DNA of 64,000 nt from assembly GCA_038258425.1 (NCBI GenBank), contig JBBSPV010000015.1, positions 1-64,000 on the forward strand, read 5' to 3'. Source of the DNA: DATLGB01 sp038258425 (GTDB lineage Bacteria > Actinomycetota > Thermoleophilia > Solirubrobacterales > Solirubrobacteraceae). The position numbers and the translations under genes were made by a program. This document shows positions 33,779-42,265 of the stretch, piece by piece. The notes beneath the pieces are model-generated. The model worked only from the letters and a program-made list of their open reading frames with translations. It had not been told where the DNA came from and made no database searches. Every line of letters starts with the position of its first letter. Within the stretch, counting starts at the first letter, position 1.

Positions 33779-34148
33779 TAGTGGAGACGGTGGGAATTGA
33801 ACCCACGTCCGCAACCGCGTGCATGTGGCGTCTACGAGTGTGTTCGGGGCTCTGTGTCTCGCCGTCCGCTCGCCGATCCCCGACAGGGTTGCGGATGGCC
33901 AGCCCCCTTGAAAGTCCCCGGATCGGCGAGGACGGACCTCACCGGGCGAGCCTGCTGTTGACCCCGGGACCCCCCGCCGCAGGCTGCGAGGGCCGAGGAT
34001 CTCACCGCGTAGCGCTAACTAGGCGGCGAGACGGAAGTCGTGAGACTCCGCACTTATGGTTTGCCCGGATCGTTTTACGAGGCCAACCGGGCGTCCTCGA
34101 CTCGCAACCACACCCACGGAACCGGCCACGTCGAAGCCTGTCGTCCCC
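33779..34148 (-). ncRNA. ssrA: tmRNA (transfer-messenger RNA)
   Basis: The minus strand begins GGGGACGACAGGCTTCGACG at 34148 and ends with the T-arm and acceptor GGGTTCAATTCCCACCGTC plus TCC. The first seven bases pair with CGTCTCC (33783-33789), forming the tRNA-like acceptor stem. The tag reading frame is 34051 down to 34019 (GCG resume codon, TAG stop). The three bases after the discriminator A read CTA, so the 3' CCA seems to be added after transcription. With SmpB (49763) it rescues stalled ribosomes. Confidence 0.93.
34019..34051 (-). other. tmRNA tag-peptide reading frame, AESHDFRLAA
   Basis: Within the tmRNA, GCG-GAG-TCT-CAC-GAC-TTC-CGT-CTC-GCC-GCC then TAG gives AESHDFRLAA. The LAA end is the degradation signal recognised by ClpXP-type proteases. 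The resume codon was inferred from the ATAAGT context before GCG and the usual tag length of about ten residues. Confidence 0.75.
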
Positions 34149-34168
34149 TTGGTGTGTCTACACCCTGC

Positions 34169-34197
34169 AGTCTAGGGCGCGACGGGCCCGCTGACAA
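34169..34197 (-). promoter_or_regulatory. Sigma-70-type promoter of ssrA
   Basis: On the minus strand TTGTCA (34197-34192) and TAGACT (34174-34169) are separated by exactly 17 bases. The -10 box ends 20 bases before the mature tmRNA 5' end, which leaves about 13 bases of leader for processing. Confidence 0.65.
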
Positions 34198-34207
34198 CGC
34201 CCGGGGG

Positions 34208-34825
34208 TCAGCCGAAGCGCCCGCGCCGGGCGCTCTCGACGAGCCGGTCGGCCTCGCGGCGGCGGGCGACGTAGGCCTCGAGCTCCGTGTCGGCCTCGGC
34301 CCGCAGGCGCTGGGCGGCCGCCGCGACCTCGGCAGCGACGGCCTCGAGCTGCGCCTCGCGCCGCGCGCGACCGGAGGCCTCCGTGGCCGCGGCCTGCTCC
34401 CGGGCGGCCTCCAGCCGGCGCTGGGCCTCGGCACGCGCCTCCGCAAGCGTCCGCTCCGCCGTCGCCTGCGCCTCCGCAAGCGTCTTCTCCGCCGCTGCCT
34501 GCGCCTCGGCGAGGATGGCGTTCCCCTGGGCATGCAGGCGTGCCTCGTCGACCTCGGCCTTGGCCCTCAGCGTGGCGCCATGAACGGTCGCCTCGGCCTC
34601 GAGCCGGGCGCCCTCGAGCGCCCGTGCGGCCTCGAGCTCGCGGGCCTGTACCGCGGCCTCGCGCTCCGCGAGCCGCTCCTGGAGCCGCTGGGCGGTGAGC
34701 GCCATCCCGCCCTGGCGGAACCAACCGGCCACGAGCTCCAGGTGACGGTCGACCTCCTCCGGGTCGTAGCCGTGGCGGACCTCTGGAAAGCCGCGCTGGA
34801 TCCCGAACAACGGCTCACCGACCAT
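34208..34825 (-). CDS. DivIVA-like coiled-coil protein
   Basis: 205 residues from the ATG at 34825. The N-terminal FPEVRHGYDPEEVDRHLELV resembles the membrane-binding DivIVA opening (RGYD..EVD). From about residue 45 to the end it is a continuous coiled coil rich in Ala, Glu, Arg and Gln (AEAQAAAEKTLAEAQATAER repeats of 11-12 residues). DivIVA-family proteins mark curved membranes and organise division or polar growth. The coil is longer than in short regulators, and no other domain is present. It lies 59 bases beyond the ssrA 5' end, and is divergent from the flavoprotein gene. Confidence 0.75.
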   Translation of the reverse strand: MVGEPLFGIQRGFPEVRHGYDPEEVDRHLELVAGWFRQGGMALTAQRLQERLAEREAAVQARELEAARALEGARLEAEATVHGATLRAKAEVDEARLHAQGNAILAEAQAAAEKTLAEAQATAERTLAEARAEAQRRLEAAREQAAATEASGRARREAQLEAVAAEVAAAAQRLRAEADTELEAYVARRREADRLVESARRGRFG

Positions 34826-34904
34826 GCGGGGGCTTTCGACGGCGCGGCGCCGGGTCCTCGCCCGCGCGCCTTGGCTCACTCCCGGCTGGGTAGCCACGCT
34901 GACC

Positions 34905-36275
34905 ATGCAGACCTTCGACGTGGTGGTGATCGGCGGCGGGCCGGCGGGCGAGGTCGCGGCCGGGCGGCTCGGCAAGGGCGGGCTGCGCGTGGCGCTCGTC
35001 GAACGCGAGCTCGTGGGCGGAGAGTGCTCCTACTGGGCGTGCATGCCGTCCAAGGCGCTGCTGCGCCCGGGCGAGCTGCTGCCGGAGACCGGCCGTGTCC
35101 CCGGCGCCGCGGAGGCCGTGACCGGCTCCCTCGACGTCACCGCCGTCCTGCGCCGGCGCGACGAGGTCATCCACGACCTCGACGACAGCTCCCAGCTCCC
35201 CTGGCTCGAGAAGGCCGGCGTGACGCTCATCCGCGGCGAGGCCGAGGTCACCGCGGAGCGCCGCGTGCGGGTCGGCGACGAGGAGCTGGTCGCCGAGCGC
35301 GCCGTCGTGCTCGCCAGCGGCACCTCCCAGGCCATGCCGCCGATCGAGGGCCTGGCGGACGTCGAGCCGTGGACGAACCGCGAGGTCACGACCGCCAAGC
35401 GCGTGCCGGCGTCGCTCGTCGTGCTCGGCGCCGGGGTCGTCGGGTGCGAGATGGCGCAGGCCTACGCGACGTTCGGCTGCGACGTCACCCTCGTCGAGTC
35501 CCTGGACCGCGTGATCGCCCGGGAGGAGCCGTTCGCCTCCGAGCAGGTGCAGGCCGCCCTGGAGGGCCGCGGCGTCACGGTGCTCCTCGGCGCCCGGGCG
35601 GTCCGCGCGAACCGCACGGCCGGGGTCACCACGCTCGAGCTCTCCGACGGCCGCCGGGCCACCGGCGAGCAGCTCGTGCTCGGCGCCGGGCGGCGGCCGA
35701 ACACGCGGCCGGTCGAATCGCTCGGCTACGAGCCGGGCAAGCCGATCGCGGTCGGCGCCAACCTCCAGACCGCCGAGCACCCCTGGCTCTACGCCGTCGG
35801 CGACGTCAACGGGATCGCCCAGCTCACGCACATGGGCAAGTACCAGGCATCCATCGCCACGGACTGCATCAGCGGCCGCACGACGGTCCAGCAGGACGCC
35901 GCCAACGGGCCCCGCAGCCCGCGGGTGATCTTCACCGACCCACAGGTCGCGGCCGTGGGGCACACGGAGGCGAGCGCGCGCGAGGCCGGCCTCGACGTGC
36001 GCACGGTCGGGGTCGAGACCTCGGGCAACGCCGGGGCCTCCTTCGTCGGGCGCAACACGCCCGGCACGGCGCAGATCGTCGTCGACGAGGAGCGCCGGGT
36101 GATCGTCGGCGCGACCATCACCGGCTTCGAGGCTGCCGACATGCTCCAGCCGTTCACCATGGCCGTCGTCTGCGGCCTGTCGGTGGACGACCTCTGGCAC
36201 GTCGTCGCCCCGTTCCCCACGCGCTCGGAGATCTGGCTGCGCCTGCTCGAGTCCTACGGCCCGCGCGAGCGGTAG
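34905..36275 (+). CDS. Dihydrolipoamide-dehydrogenase/mercuric-reductase-like flavoprotein
   Basis: 456 residues from the ATG at 34905. FAD fold VVVIGGGPAGEVAAGRL, redox-active pair in VGGECSYWACMPSKALL (Cys-x4-Cys), NAD fold VVLGAGVVGCEMAQ, second FAD motif LYAVGDVNG. The C-terminal dimerisation domain is complete but the usual His-Pro-x-x-x-E active-site motif of true lipoamide dehydrogenases is not seen (HVVAPFPTRSE stands in that region), so it is probably not the E3 subunit of a 2-oxoacid complex. No lipoyl enzyme genes are nearby. It ends four bases before the convergent end of the fatty-acid operon. Confidence 0.88.
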   Translation: MQTFDVVVIGGGPAGEVAAGRLGKGGLRVALVERELVGGECSYWACMPSKALLRPGELLPETGRVPGAAEAVTGSLDVTAVLRRRDEVIHDLDDSSQLPWLEKAGVTLIRGEAEVTAERRVRVGDEELVAERAVVLASGTSQAMPPIEGLADVEPWTNREVTTAKRVPASLVVLGAGVVGCEMAQAYATFGCDVTLVESLDRVIAREEPFASEQVQAALEGRGVTVLLGARAVRANRTAGVTTLELSDGRRATGEQLVLGAGRRPNTRPVESLGYEPGKPIAVGANLQTAEHPWLYAVGDVNGIAQLTHMGKYQASIATDCISGRTTVQQDAANGPRSPRVIFTDPQVAAVGHTEASAREAGLDVRTVGVETSGNAGASFVGRNTPGTAQIVVDEERRVIVGATITGFEAADMLQPFTMAVVCGLSVDDLWHVVAPFPTRSEIWLRLLESYGPRER

Positions 36276-36279
36276 CGGG

Positions 36280-37311
36280 TCAGGCCGCGAGCGGGGGCGC
36301 GGCTTCGCGCGGGAGCACGGTCTTGCCCCAGCGCGCGCGCTCGGCGAAGGCCAGCAGGCGGTCCATGTAGGCGCCGAGGTCCGGCGGGCGCAGCCCCAGC
36401 GCCCGGGCGCGCTCGGCGCCGAAGCCCGTGCGGACGGTGAAGTACGGCGCGTAGACCTCGAGGCCGCCGGGCGGCAGCCCCTCGATGGCCGGATCGAGCA
36501 CGGGGGCCTCGCGGCCCATGACCCGCGCGGCCACCTCGACGAGCGCGCCGGCGGTCAGCGCGCCCTCGCCCGCGACGGCGTGCAGCGTGTCCGCCGACCC
36601 GGGCCCGACGGGCTCCGGGGAGAGGGCGGCGAGCACCGCGTCGGCGACGTGGTCGACCGGGACGACGTCGACGATCGCCTCGGGGTCGGCGGGCACGCGG
36701 TCCACGAGCCCGCGCGACATGGCCCGCAGCGGCGGGTAGAGGACGTTGAACGAGCTCGTCCAGCCCGTGGTGCTCTCCCCCACGACGATGGACGGCCGCA
36801 CGACGCGCAGCGGGAGCGCGAACGACCGCATGACGCCCTCGGCCTCGAACTTCGACTGCTCGTAGGCGTTGCGGAAGCGCTGGCCGACGTCGAGCTGGTC
36901 CTCGCCGAAGGTCCCGGGCGAGGTGCCGCCGACGTAGGCCGTCGAGACGTGCACGACGCGCTGCAGCCGCGGCGCCCGCTCCGCGAGCTCGGCGACCGCT
37001 CGGGCCCCCGCGACGTTGACCGCTCGTGCGGCCTCCAGCGGCTGGTCGAACTGGACGTTGGCCGCGCAGTGCACGACGTGCGTGACGCCGGCGACGTCGA
37101 CCTCCAGCGGCCCGGCCGCGAGATCGCCGCCCACGGCCCGTGCCCGGCCGCGCAGGCGCGGGGCCACGAGCGGGGTCAGCGCGGCGTCCAGGCGGGCGGC
37201 CGGGTCGGCGCCGCGCACGACGCAGACGACCTCCTCGCCCGTCTCCTCGAGCAGGCGGGCGACGACGTAGCCGCCGACGAAGCCGGTGGCCCCGGTGACC
37301 AGGACGCTCAC
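36280..37311 (-). CDS. NAD-dependent epimerase / thioester-reductase-like (NAD_binding_4) protein
   Basis: 343 residues, GTG start at 37311 overlapping the fabI stop by four bases (GTGA). VLVTGATGFVGGYVVARLL is the nucleotide site, HVSTAYVGG and YEQSKFEAE carry the Ser and Tyr-x3-Lys of extended SDRs. HCAANVQFDQPLEAARAVNV is the NAD_binding_4 (fatty acyl reductase / male-sterility) pattern, so reduction of a fatty acyl thioester or modification of a hydroxyacyl product is plausible. It is the last gene of the fatty-acid operon. Confidence 0.85.
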   Translation of the reverse strand: MSVLVTGATGFVGGYVVARLLEETGEEVVCVVRGADPAARLDAALTPLVAPRLRGRARAVGGDLAAGPLEVDVAGVTHVVHCAANVQFDQPLEAARAVNVAGARAVAELAERAPRLQRVVHVSTAYVGGTSPGTFGEDQLDVGQRFRNAYEQSKFEAEGVMRSFALPLRVVRPSIVVGESTTGWTSSFNVLYPPLRAMSRGLVDRVPADPEAIVDVVPVDHVADAVLAALSPEPVGPGSADTLHAVAGEGALTAGALVEVAARVMGREAPVLDPAIEGLPPGGLEVYAPYFTVRTGFGAERARALGLRPPDLGAYMDRLLAFAERARWGKTVLPREAAPPLAA

Positions 37312-38132
37312 GCCGGCACCGCCTGGCCGCCGTCGGCCTCCGCCTCGGCCGGCGCGGGCACGGCCGGGCAGCCGACGGCGCTGAAGCCGCCGTCAACGTG
37401 GAGCACCTGGCCGGTGATGGCGCGGGAGAGGTCGGAGAGCAAGAAGCACACCGTGCTCGCGACGGGACCCGGATCGCTCGTGTCCCACCCCAGGGGCGCC
37501 TGCTCCTGCCAGCGCCCGGCGAGCGCCCCGAAGCCGGGGATCCCGCTTGCGGCCACCGTCCCGAGCGGCCCGGCGGAGACGAGGTTGCAGCGCACGCCGT
37601 CCGGCCCGAGGTCGCGGGCGAGGTAGCGCGAGGTCGCCTCGAGCGCCGCCTTGGCGACGCCCATCCAGTCGTAGACCGGCCAGGCGACCTGCGCGTCGAA
37701 GTCGAGCCCGACGACGCTCGAGCCGCGCGGCATCAGCGGCCGCAGGGCGAGGGCGAGGTCGCGCAGGGACACGGCCGAGACGTGGAAGGCCGTCTGCGCC
37801 GACGCGACGGGCGCGGAGAGGAAGTTGCCGCCGAGCGCGTCCGGCGGGGCGAAGGCGACGGCGTGCAGGGCGCCGTCGACGCCGTCCCAGCGCTGCTCGA
37901 GGCCGGCCGCGAGCGCCGCGAAGTGCTCCGGGTCCTGGACGTCGAGCTCGAGCACGTCGGCCGTCCGCGGGAGACCCTTGGCCGCGCGCTCGGTCATCCG
38001 CTTCGCCCGGCCGAAGGACGTGAGCACGACCTCGGCGCCGGCCTCCTGGGCCTGAGCGGCGGTGTGGAAGGCGATGGAGTCCTTGGTCAGCACGCCGGTG
38101 ATCAGCAGGCGCTTGTCGCGTAGCAGGCTCAC
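37308..38132 (-). CDS. fabI: Enoyl-ACP reductase (NADH)
   Basis: 274 residues, GTG start at 38132, overlapping the MaoC stop (GTGA). LLRDKRLLITGVLTKDSIAF is the FabI/InhA-type nucleotide site (GV rather than GAANK), and the catalytic Tyr-x6-Lys is in VYDWMGVAKAALE. VSAGPLGTVAASGIPGF is the flexible substrate loop. It carries out the last reduction of each elongation round. The sequence resembles mycobacterial InhA more than E. coli FabI. The C-terminus has a Pro/Ala/Glu tail of about 25 residues beyond the fold. Confidence 0.93.
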   Translation of the reverse strand: MSLLRDKRLLITGVLTKDSIAFHTAAQAQEAGAEVVLTSFGRAKRMTERAAKGLPRTADVLELDVQDPEHFAALAAGLEQRWDGVDGALHAVAFAPPDALGGNFLSAPVASAQTAFHVSAVSLRDLALALRPLMPRGSSVVGLDFDAQVAWPVYDWMGVAKAALEATSRYLARDLGPDGVRCNLVSAGPLGTVAASGIPGFGALAGRWQEQAPLGWDTSDPGPVASTVCFLLSDLSRAITGQVLHVDGGFSAVGCPAVPAPAEAEADGGQAVPA

Positions 38133-38626
38133 AGCGGCACCGCCGCCAGCGCGTCGACGGCATCCTCGGCGGACGGCTCGACGTGGTCGGTGGCCCACAG
38201 CACCTCGACGGTGGCGCGCATGACGGTCTTGCCGCCCGCGCCGCGCACGTCGAGCGCCACGGCGACGAGGCCGACGCGCTCGTCGACCGGCTTGACCTCG
38301 GCGAGCCGGCCGTGCACGCGGATGGTGTCCCCGAGCCGGACGGGCCGCTTGAACACCGCGTCGCGGATGCGGCGCAACGCGACGACGCGCTCCGGGTCGA
38401 AGGGCACGAGCCCGGCGGCGTAGGCGAGCACGAGCATCCCGTGGGCGACGCGCTCGCCGAACGGGCCGGCCGCGGACCAGTCGGCGTCGGTGTGCTGGGG
38501 GTGGAAGTCGCCGGAGAGGGTGGCGAAGCCGACGACGTCGGCCTCGGTCACCGTGCGGCCCCGGGTCTCGAAGCGGGTGCCCGCCTCGAGCGCGGGGAAC
38601 GGGGCGGAGAAGATCGCGTCGCTCAC
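38129..38626 (-). CDS. MaoC-type (R)-hydroxyacyl dehydratase
   Basis: 165 residues, GTG start at 38626, overlapping the carboxyltransferase stop (GTGA). The hydratase 2 motif is FATLSGDFHPQHTDADWSA (Asp and His catalytic), followed by GERVAHGMLVLAYAAGL. In this operon no FabZ or FabA is present, so it probably performs the 3-hydroxyacyl-ACP dehydration, like the HadAB proteins of mycobacteria. A partner MaoC subunit is not seen in the window; either it works alone or the partner is elsewhere. Confidence 0.87.
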   Translation of the reverse strand: MSDAIFSAPFPALEAGTRFETRGRTVTEADVVGFATLSGDFHPQHTDADWSAAGPFGERVAHGMLVLAYAAGLVPFDPERVVALRRIRDAVFKRPVRLGDTIRVHGRLAEVKPVDERVGLVAVALDVRGAGGKTVMRATVEVLWATDHVEPSAEDAVDALAAVPL

Positions 38627-40065
38627 AGCGGCAGGTTCCCCTTGTGCGGGCCGCGCTCGCCGCCGGCGAGGGTCGACAGGCCCCAGGCCAGCCGCTCGCG
38701 GGTCGAGGCGGGGTCGATGATCTCGTCCACGTGGCCGCCCTCGGCGGCGATCTCCGCGCGCAGGTGGTCGTCGGCGTAGCCGGCCGACAGCCGGTCGCGC
38801 TCGGCCTCCGGGTCGTCCGCGGCTGCGATCTCGCGCCGGTGGACGATGTTCACCGCCTGCTTGGGGCCCATCACGCCGAGCTCGGCCTTCGGCCAGGCGA
38901 AGGACAGGTGGGCGCCGAGCGCGCGCGAGTTCATCGTGATGTACGCGCCGCCGAAGGCCTTGCGCAGCACGACGGTGAGCTTCGGCACGTCGCCCTCGGC
39001 GAAGGCGTGCAGGAGCTTGGCCCCGTGGCGGATGACGCCGGCCTGCTCCTGGCGCGAGCCCGGCATGAAGCCCGGGGTGTCGACGAACACGAGCAGCGGC
39101 AGGTTGAACGTGTTGCACGTGCGCACGAAGCGCGCGCCCTTCTGCGCGGCGTCGGAGTCCAGCACGCCGCCGAGGTACTTCGGCTGGTTGGCCACGACGC
39201 CGACCGCCCGGCCGTCCAGGCGGGCGAAGCCGCAGACGATGTTCTTCGCCCAGCGCGGCTGGACCTCCATGAGGGCGCCGTCGTCGACGACGCGCGCGAC
39301 GACGTGGCGGACGTCGTAGACCGCGCGGGCCTCGTCGGGCACGATCGCCCCCGGATCGCCCTCGACGGGCTCTGCGGGCAGTGCGTGCGGCGGATCCTCG
39401 CCGGAGTGCTGGGGCAGGTGGGCGAGCAGATCGCGCACGTGGCGCGCGGCGGCGAGGTCGTCCTCGACGACCGCGTGGCAGACGCCGTTCTTCTCGTGCA
39501 CCCGAGAGCCGCCGAGCGCGGTGGCGTCGACGTCCTCGCCGAGGACCTCCTTCACGACGCCCGGGCCCGTGAGGAACATGGACGCCTCCTGCGTCATGAC
39601 GACGTAGTCCGTCAGCGCCGGGGAGTAGGAGCCGCCGCCCGCGCTGGCGCCGGCGATCACCGAGATCTGCGGGACGCGGCCCGAGAGGCGCACGTGCTCG
39701 CGGAAGATCCGGCCGTAGCCCTCGAGGGCGGCGACGCCCTCCTGCATGCGGGCGCCGGCGCTGGCCACGAACCCGACCACGGGCACGCGGGCCTGGCCGG
39801 CGAGCTGCAGGACGCGGACGATGGTGTCCGCGTGCGCCTCGCCGAGCGATCCGCCCATGTAGGACGTGTCCTGCGCGTAGGCGAAGATCGGCCGGCCGTT
39901 GACCCGGCCGGCGGCGCCGATCACGCCATCGCCGGCACGGGAGCGGTCGCCCATGCGCCGGGAGTGGATGCCCGAGCGGATGACGTGCAGCGAGCCGGGG
40001 TCGCAGAGCGCCTCGAGGCGCTCGTACGGGCCGAGCGTGGTCTTGTCGGGGACGGCGATGGCCAT
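38623..40065 (-). CDS. Acyl-CoA carboxylase, carboxyltransferase (beta) subunit
   Basis: 480 residues, ATG at 40065 overlapping the fabF stop by one base (TGATG). The two crotonase-like halves are clear: GFVASAGARMQEGVAALEGY with GASAGGGSYSPALTD, then FVDTPGFMPGSRQEQAGVIR and AFGGAYITMNSRALGAH. This is the acetyl/propionyl-CoA carboxylase beta architecture (AccD/PccB type), making malonyl- or methylmalonyl-CoA from carboxybiotin. The biotin carboxylase subunit is not in the window. Its place inside the fab operon points to malonyl-CoA supply. Confidence 0.92.
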   Translation of the reverse strand: MAIAVPDKTTLGPYERLEALCDPGSLHVIRSGIHSRRMGDRSRAGDGVIGAAGRVNGRPIFAYAQDTSYMGGSLGEAHADTIVRVLQLAGQARVPVVGFVASAGARMQEGVAALEGYGRIFREHVRLSGRVPQISVIAGASAGGGSYSPALTDYVVMTQEASMFLTGPGVVKEVLGEDVDATALGGSRVHEKNGVCHAVVEDDLAAARHVRDLLAHLPQHSGEDPPHALPAEPVEGDPGAIVPDEARAVYDVRHVVARVVDDGALMEVQPRWAKNIVCGFARLDGRAVGVVANQPKYLGGVLDSDAAQKGARFVRTCNTFNLPLLVFVDTPGFMPGSRQEQAGVIRHGAKLLHAFAEGDVPKLTVVLRKAFGGAYITMNSRALGAHLSFAWPKAELGVMGPKQAVNIVHRREIAAADDPEAERDRLSAGYADDHLRAEIAAEGGHVDEIIDPASTRERLAWGLSTLAGGERGPHKGNLPL

Positions 40066-41270
40066 CAGGCGGGTGCTCCCTTCAGAGCGAGGACGGCGTT
40101 GTGGCCGCCGAAGCCGAACGAGTTCGACAGGGCCACGGGGACCTTGCCGTTGACATCCAGGCGCCGGGGACCGTCCCCGACGTAGTCGAGGTCGAGCCCC
40201 TCGTCGCGCACTTCCCAGCCGACGGTGGGCGGGGCGACGCGCTCGCCCAGGGCGAGGATCGTGGCCACGGCCTCGACCGCGCCGGCGGCCCCGAGCAGGT
40301 GACCGATCACGGACTTCGTCGAGGAGACGGGCACCTCGTACGCGCGGTCGCCGAGGGCGGCCTTGAGGGCCCGGGTCTCCGACGCGTCGTTGAGCGGCGT
40401 GGAGGTCCCGTGGGCGTTGACGTAGTCGACGTCTGCGGCCTGCAGGCCGGCGTCGGCCAGCGCGAGGCGGATGGCACGCGCGGCGCCGGCCCCGTCCTCG
40501 AGCGGCGCGGTCAGGTGGTGGGCGTCCGAGGTGGCGCCGTAGCCGACGACCTCGCCGAGCACCGTGGCGCCGCGGGCCTCTGCGGCCTCCCCGGACTCGA
40601 GCACGAGGATGCCCGCGCCCTCGCCCATGACGAAGCCGTCGCGGCGCGCGTCGAACGGCCGGGAGACGCCCGAGTCGCTGAGGGCGTCCATCTGGCCGAA
40701 GGCCGCGTGGGCGATCGGGTGGTGGGCGGCCTCCGCGCCGCCGGCGAGGACCGCGTCGCAGTCCCCGGCGGCGATCGCCCGGGACGCCTCGCCGATGGAG
40801 TGCGCGCCGGCCGCGCACGCCGACGTCGGGGCGAAGGACACGCCGTGCAGGCCGTGGCGCATGGCCAGGGCCCCGGCCGCGGCGTTGGGCATCATGAGCG
40901 GGATCGCCAGCGGCGACACCTTGCCGGGGCCGGACTCGTTGAGCACGTCGTAGCCGTGCATCAGCGTGCCGATCCCGCCGATGCCGGTGCCGACGATGCA
41001 GCCGACGCGGTCGGAGTCATGCGGCGGCTCGTCGGCGTCCCAGCCGGCCTGCTCGAGCGCCTCCTGGGCGGCGATCAGGGCCAGCTGGGTGAAGCGGTCC
41101 GAGCGGCGGGCGAGCTTGCGGTTGAGGAACTCCGTGACCTCGAAGTCGGCCCGGGCGGTGCCGTCCTCGATGCCGCTGTCCCCGCCGCACCAGCGGGTGT
41201 GCAGGGTGCGCGCGCCGACGCCGAGCGGTGTGACGGCGCCCACCCCGGTGATGACGACGCGCTTGTCCAT
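40065..41270 (-). CDS. fabF: Beta-ketoacyl-ACP synthase II
   Basis: 401 residues, ATG at 41270 overlapping the acpP stop (TGATG). The catalytic Cys is in PTSACAAGAHSIGE, the His pair in VNAHGTSTPLND and SVIGHLLGAAGAVEA, and the C-terminal NSFGFGGHNAVL is intact. It condenses malonyl-ACP with acyl-ACP in elongation. Length and motifs are standard for KAS II. Confidence 0.96.
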   Translation of the reverse strand: MDKRVVITGVGAVTPLGVGARTLHTRWCGGDSGIEDGTARADFEVTEFLNRKLARRSDRFTQLALIAAQEALEQAGWDADEPPHDSDRVGCIVGTGIGGIGTLMHGYDVLNESGPGKVSPLAIPLMMPNAAAGALAMRHGLHGVSFAPTSACAAGAHSIGEASRAIAAGDCDAVLAGGAEAAHHPIAHAAFGQMDALSDSGVSRPFDARRDGFVMGEGAGILVLESGEAAEARGATVLGEVVGYGATSDAHHLTAPLEDGAGAARAIRLALADAGLQAADVDYVNAHGTSTPLNDASETRALKAALGDRAYEVPVSSTKSVIGHLLGAAGAVEAVATILALGERVAPPTVGWEVRDEGLDLDYVGDGPRRLDVNGKVPVALSNSFGFGGHNAVLALKGAPA

Positions 41271-41524
41271 CAGGCTCCCGCGCGCTCCGCGATGAGGTCC
41301 ACCGCATTGCCGACGGTCTTGAGCTTCGGCATGTCCTCGCCCTTGAGCTCGACGCCGTAGTCCTCCTGGACGATCTGGCCGAGCTCGACGAGGTCGAGCG
41401 AGTCGACGTCGAGGGCCTCGAAGGTCGCGTCCGGCGTGATCTCGCTCGGCTCGGCGCCGAACTCCTCGAGCGCCTCGGCGACGCGGGTCTGGATGGCCTC
41501 GCGGGTGATGGTGGTGTCGCTCAT
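41270..41524 (-). CDS. acpP: Acyl carrier protein
   Basis: 84 residues. VDSLDLVELGQIVQEDY contains the phosphopantetheine-bearing Ser (the DSLD motif, about residue 42) at the start of the recognition helix. Strongly acidic, as expected. It lies between fabG (18-base gap) and fabF and carries all intermediates of the pathway. Confidence 0.96.
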   Translation of the reverse strand: MSDTTITREAIQTRVAEALEEFGAEPSEITPDATFEALDVDSLDLVELGQIVQEDYGVELKGEDMPKLKTVGNAVDLIAERAGA

Positions 41525-41542
41525 GCTGGTCCTTTCGGTGGT

Positions 41543-42265
41543 TCAGGCGGTCAGGCCGCCGTCGACGGTCAGGGTGGATCCGGTCACGTAGGCGGCGTCC
41601 TCGGACGCGAGGAAGCGCACGCAGGCGGCGACCTCCTCCGGCGTGCCGGCGCGCCGGGCGGGCACGTGCTCGAGCAGGCCGTCGGCGACGCCGTCGCCGG
41701 TCATCGCCGTGTCGATCAGCCCAGGCGCGACGGCGTTGACCGTCACGCCGCGGCGGGCGACCTCGGCGGCCACGGTCTTCGTCAGCCCGACGAGCCCGGC
41801 CTTGGCGGCGGCGTAGTTGGCCTGCCCGGGGTTGCCCTTGAGGCCGACGACGGAGGCGACGTTGACGATCCGGCCGAAGCGCGCGCGCAGCATGGGGCGC
41901 AGCGCGCGGCGCGTGAGCCGGAAGGCGCCGGAGAGGTTCGTGGCCACGACGTCGTCCCACTCCTCGTCGCTCAGCGCCGGAGAGAGGTTGTCGCGGGTGA
42001 TGCCGGCGTTGTTGACGAGCACGAGGACCGGGCCGCCGAGCTCGGCCTCGGCCCGCTCGAAGATCGCGTCGGCGGCGGCCGGGTCGGCGCCGTCGCCCTG
42101 CACGGCGAGCGCGCGCGGGAGCTCCGCGACCACGGCCTCGGCCGCGTCGGCGCCCGAGCGGTAGTTCACCGCGACGGGCCAGCCGTCCGCGGCGAGCGCG
42201 CGGGAGACGGCGGCGCCGATGCCGCGCGAGCCGCCCGTGACGATGGCGCAGCCGTCCCTCGCCAT
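41543..42265 (-). CDS. fabG: 3-oxoacyl-ACP reductase
   Basis: 240 residues from the ATG at 42265 (overlaps the fabH stop as TGATG; an in-frame GTG at 42268 is adjacent). VTGGSRGIGAAVSRALA binds NADPH, NNAGITRDNL and the catalytic SVVGLKGNPGQANYAAAKAG (Ser, Tyr-x3-Lys) are typical FabG. It reduces the 3-keto intermediate formed by the synthases. Confidence 0.94.
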   Translation of the reverse strand: MARDGCAIVTGGSRGIGAAVSRALAADGWPVAVNYRSGADAAEAVVAELPRALAVQGDGADPAAADAIFERAEAELGGPVLVLVNNAGITRDNLSPALSDEEWDDVVATNLSGAFRLTRRALRPMLRARFGRIVNVASVVGLKGNPGQANYAAAKAGLVGLTKTVAAEVARRGVTVNAVAPGLIDTAMTGDGVADGLLEHVPARRAGTPEEVAACVRFLASEDAAYVTGSTLTVDGGLTA

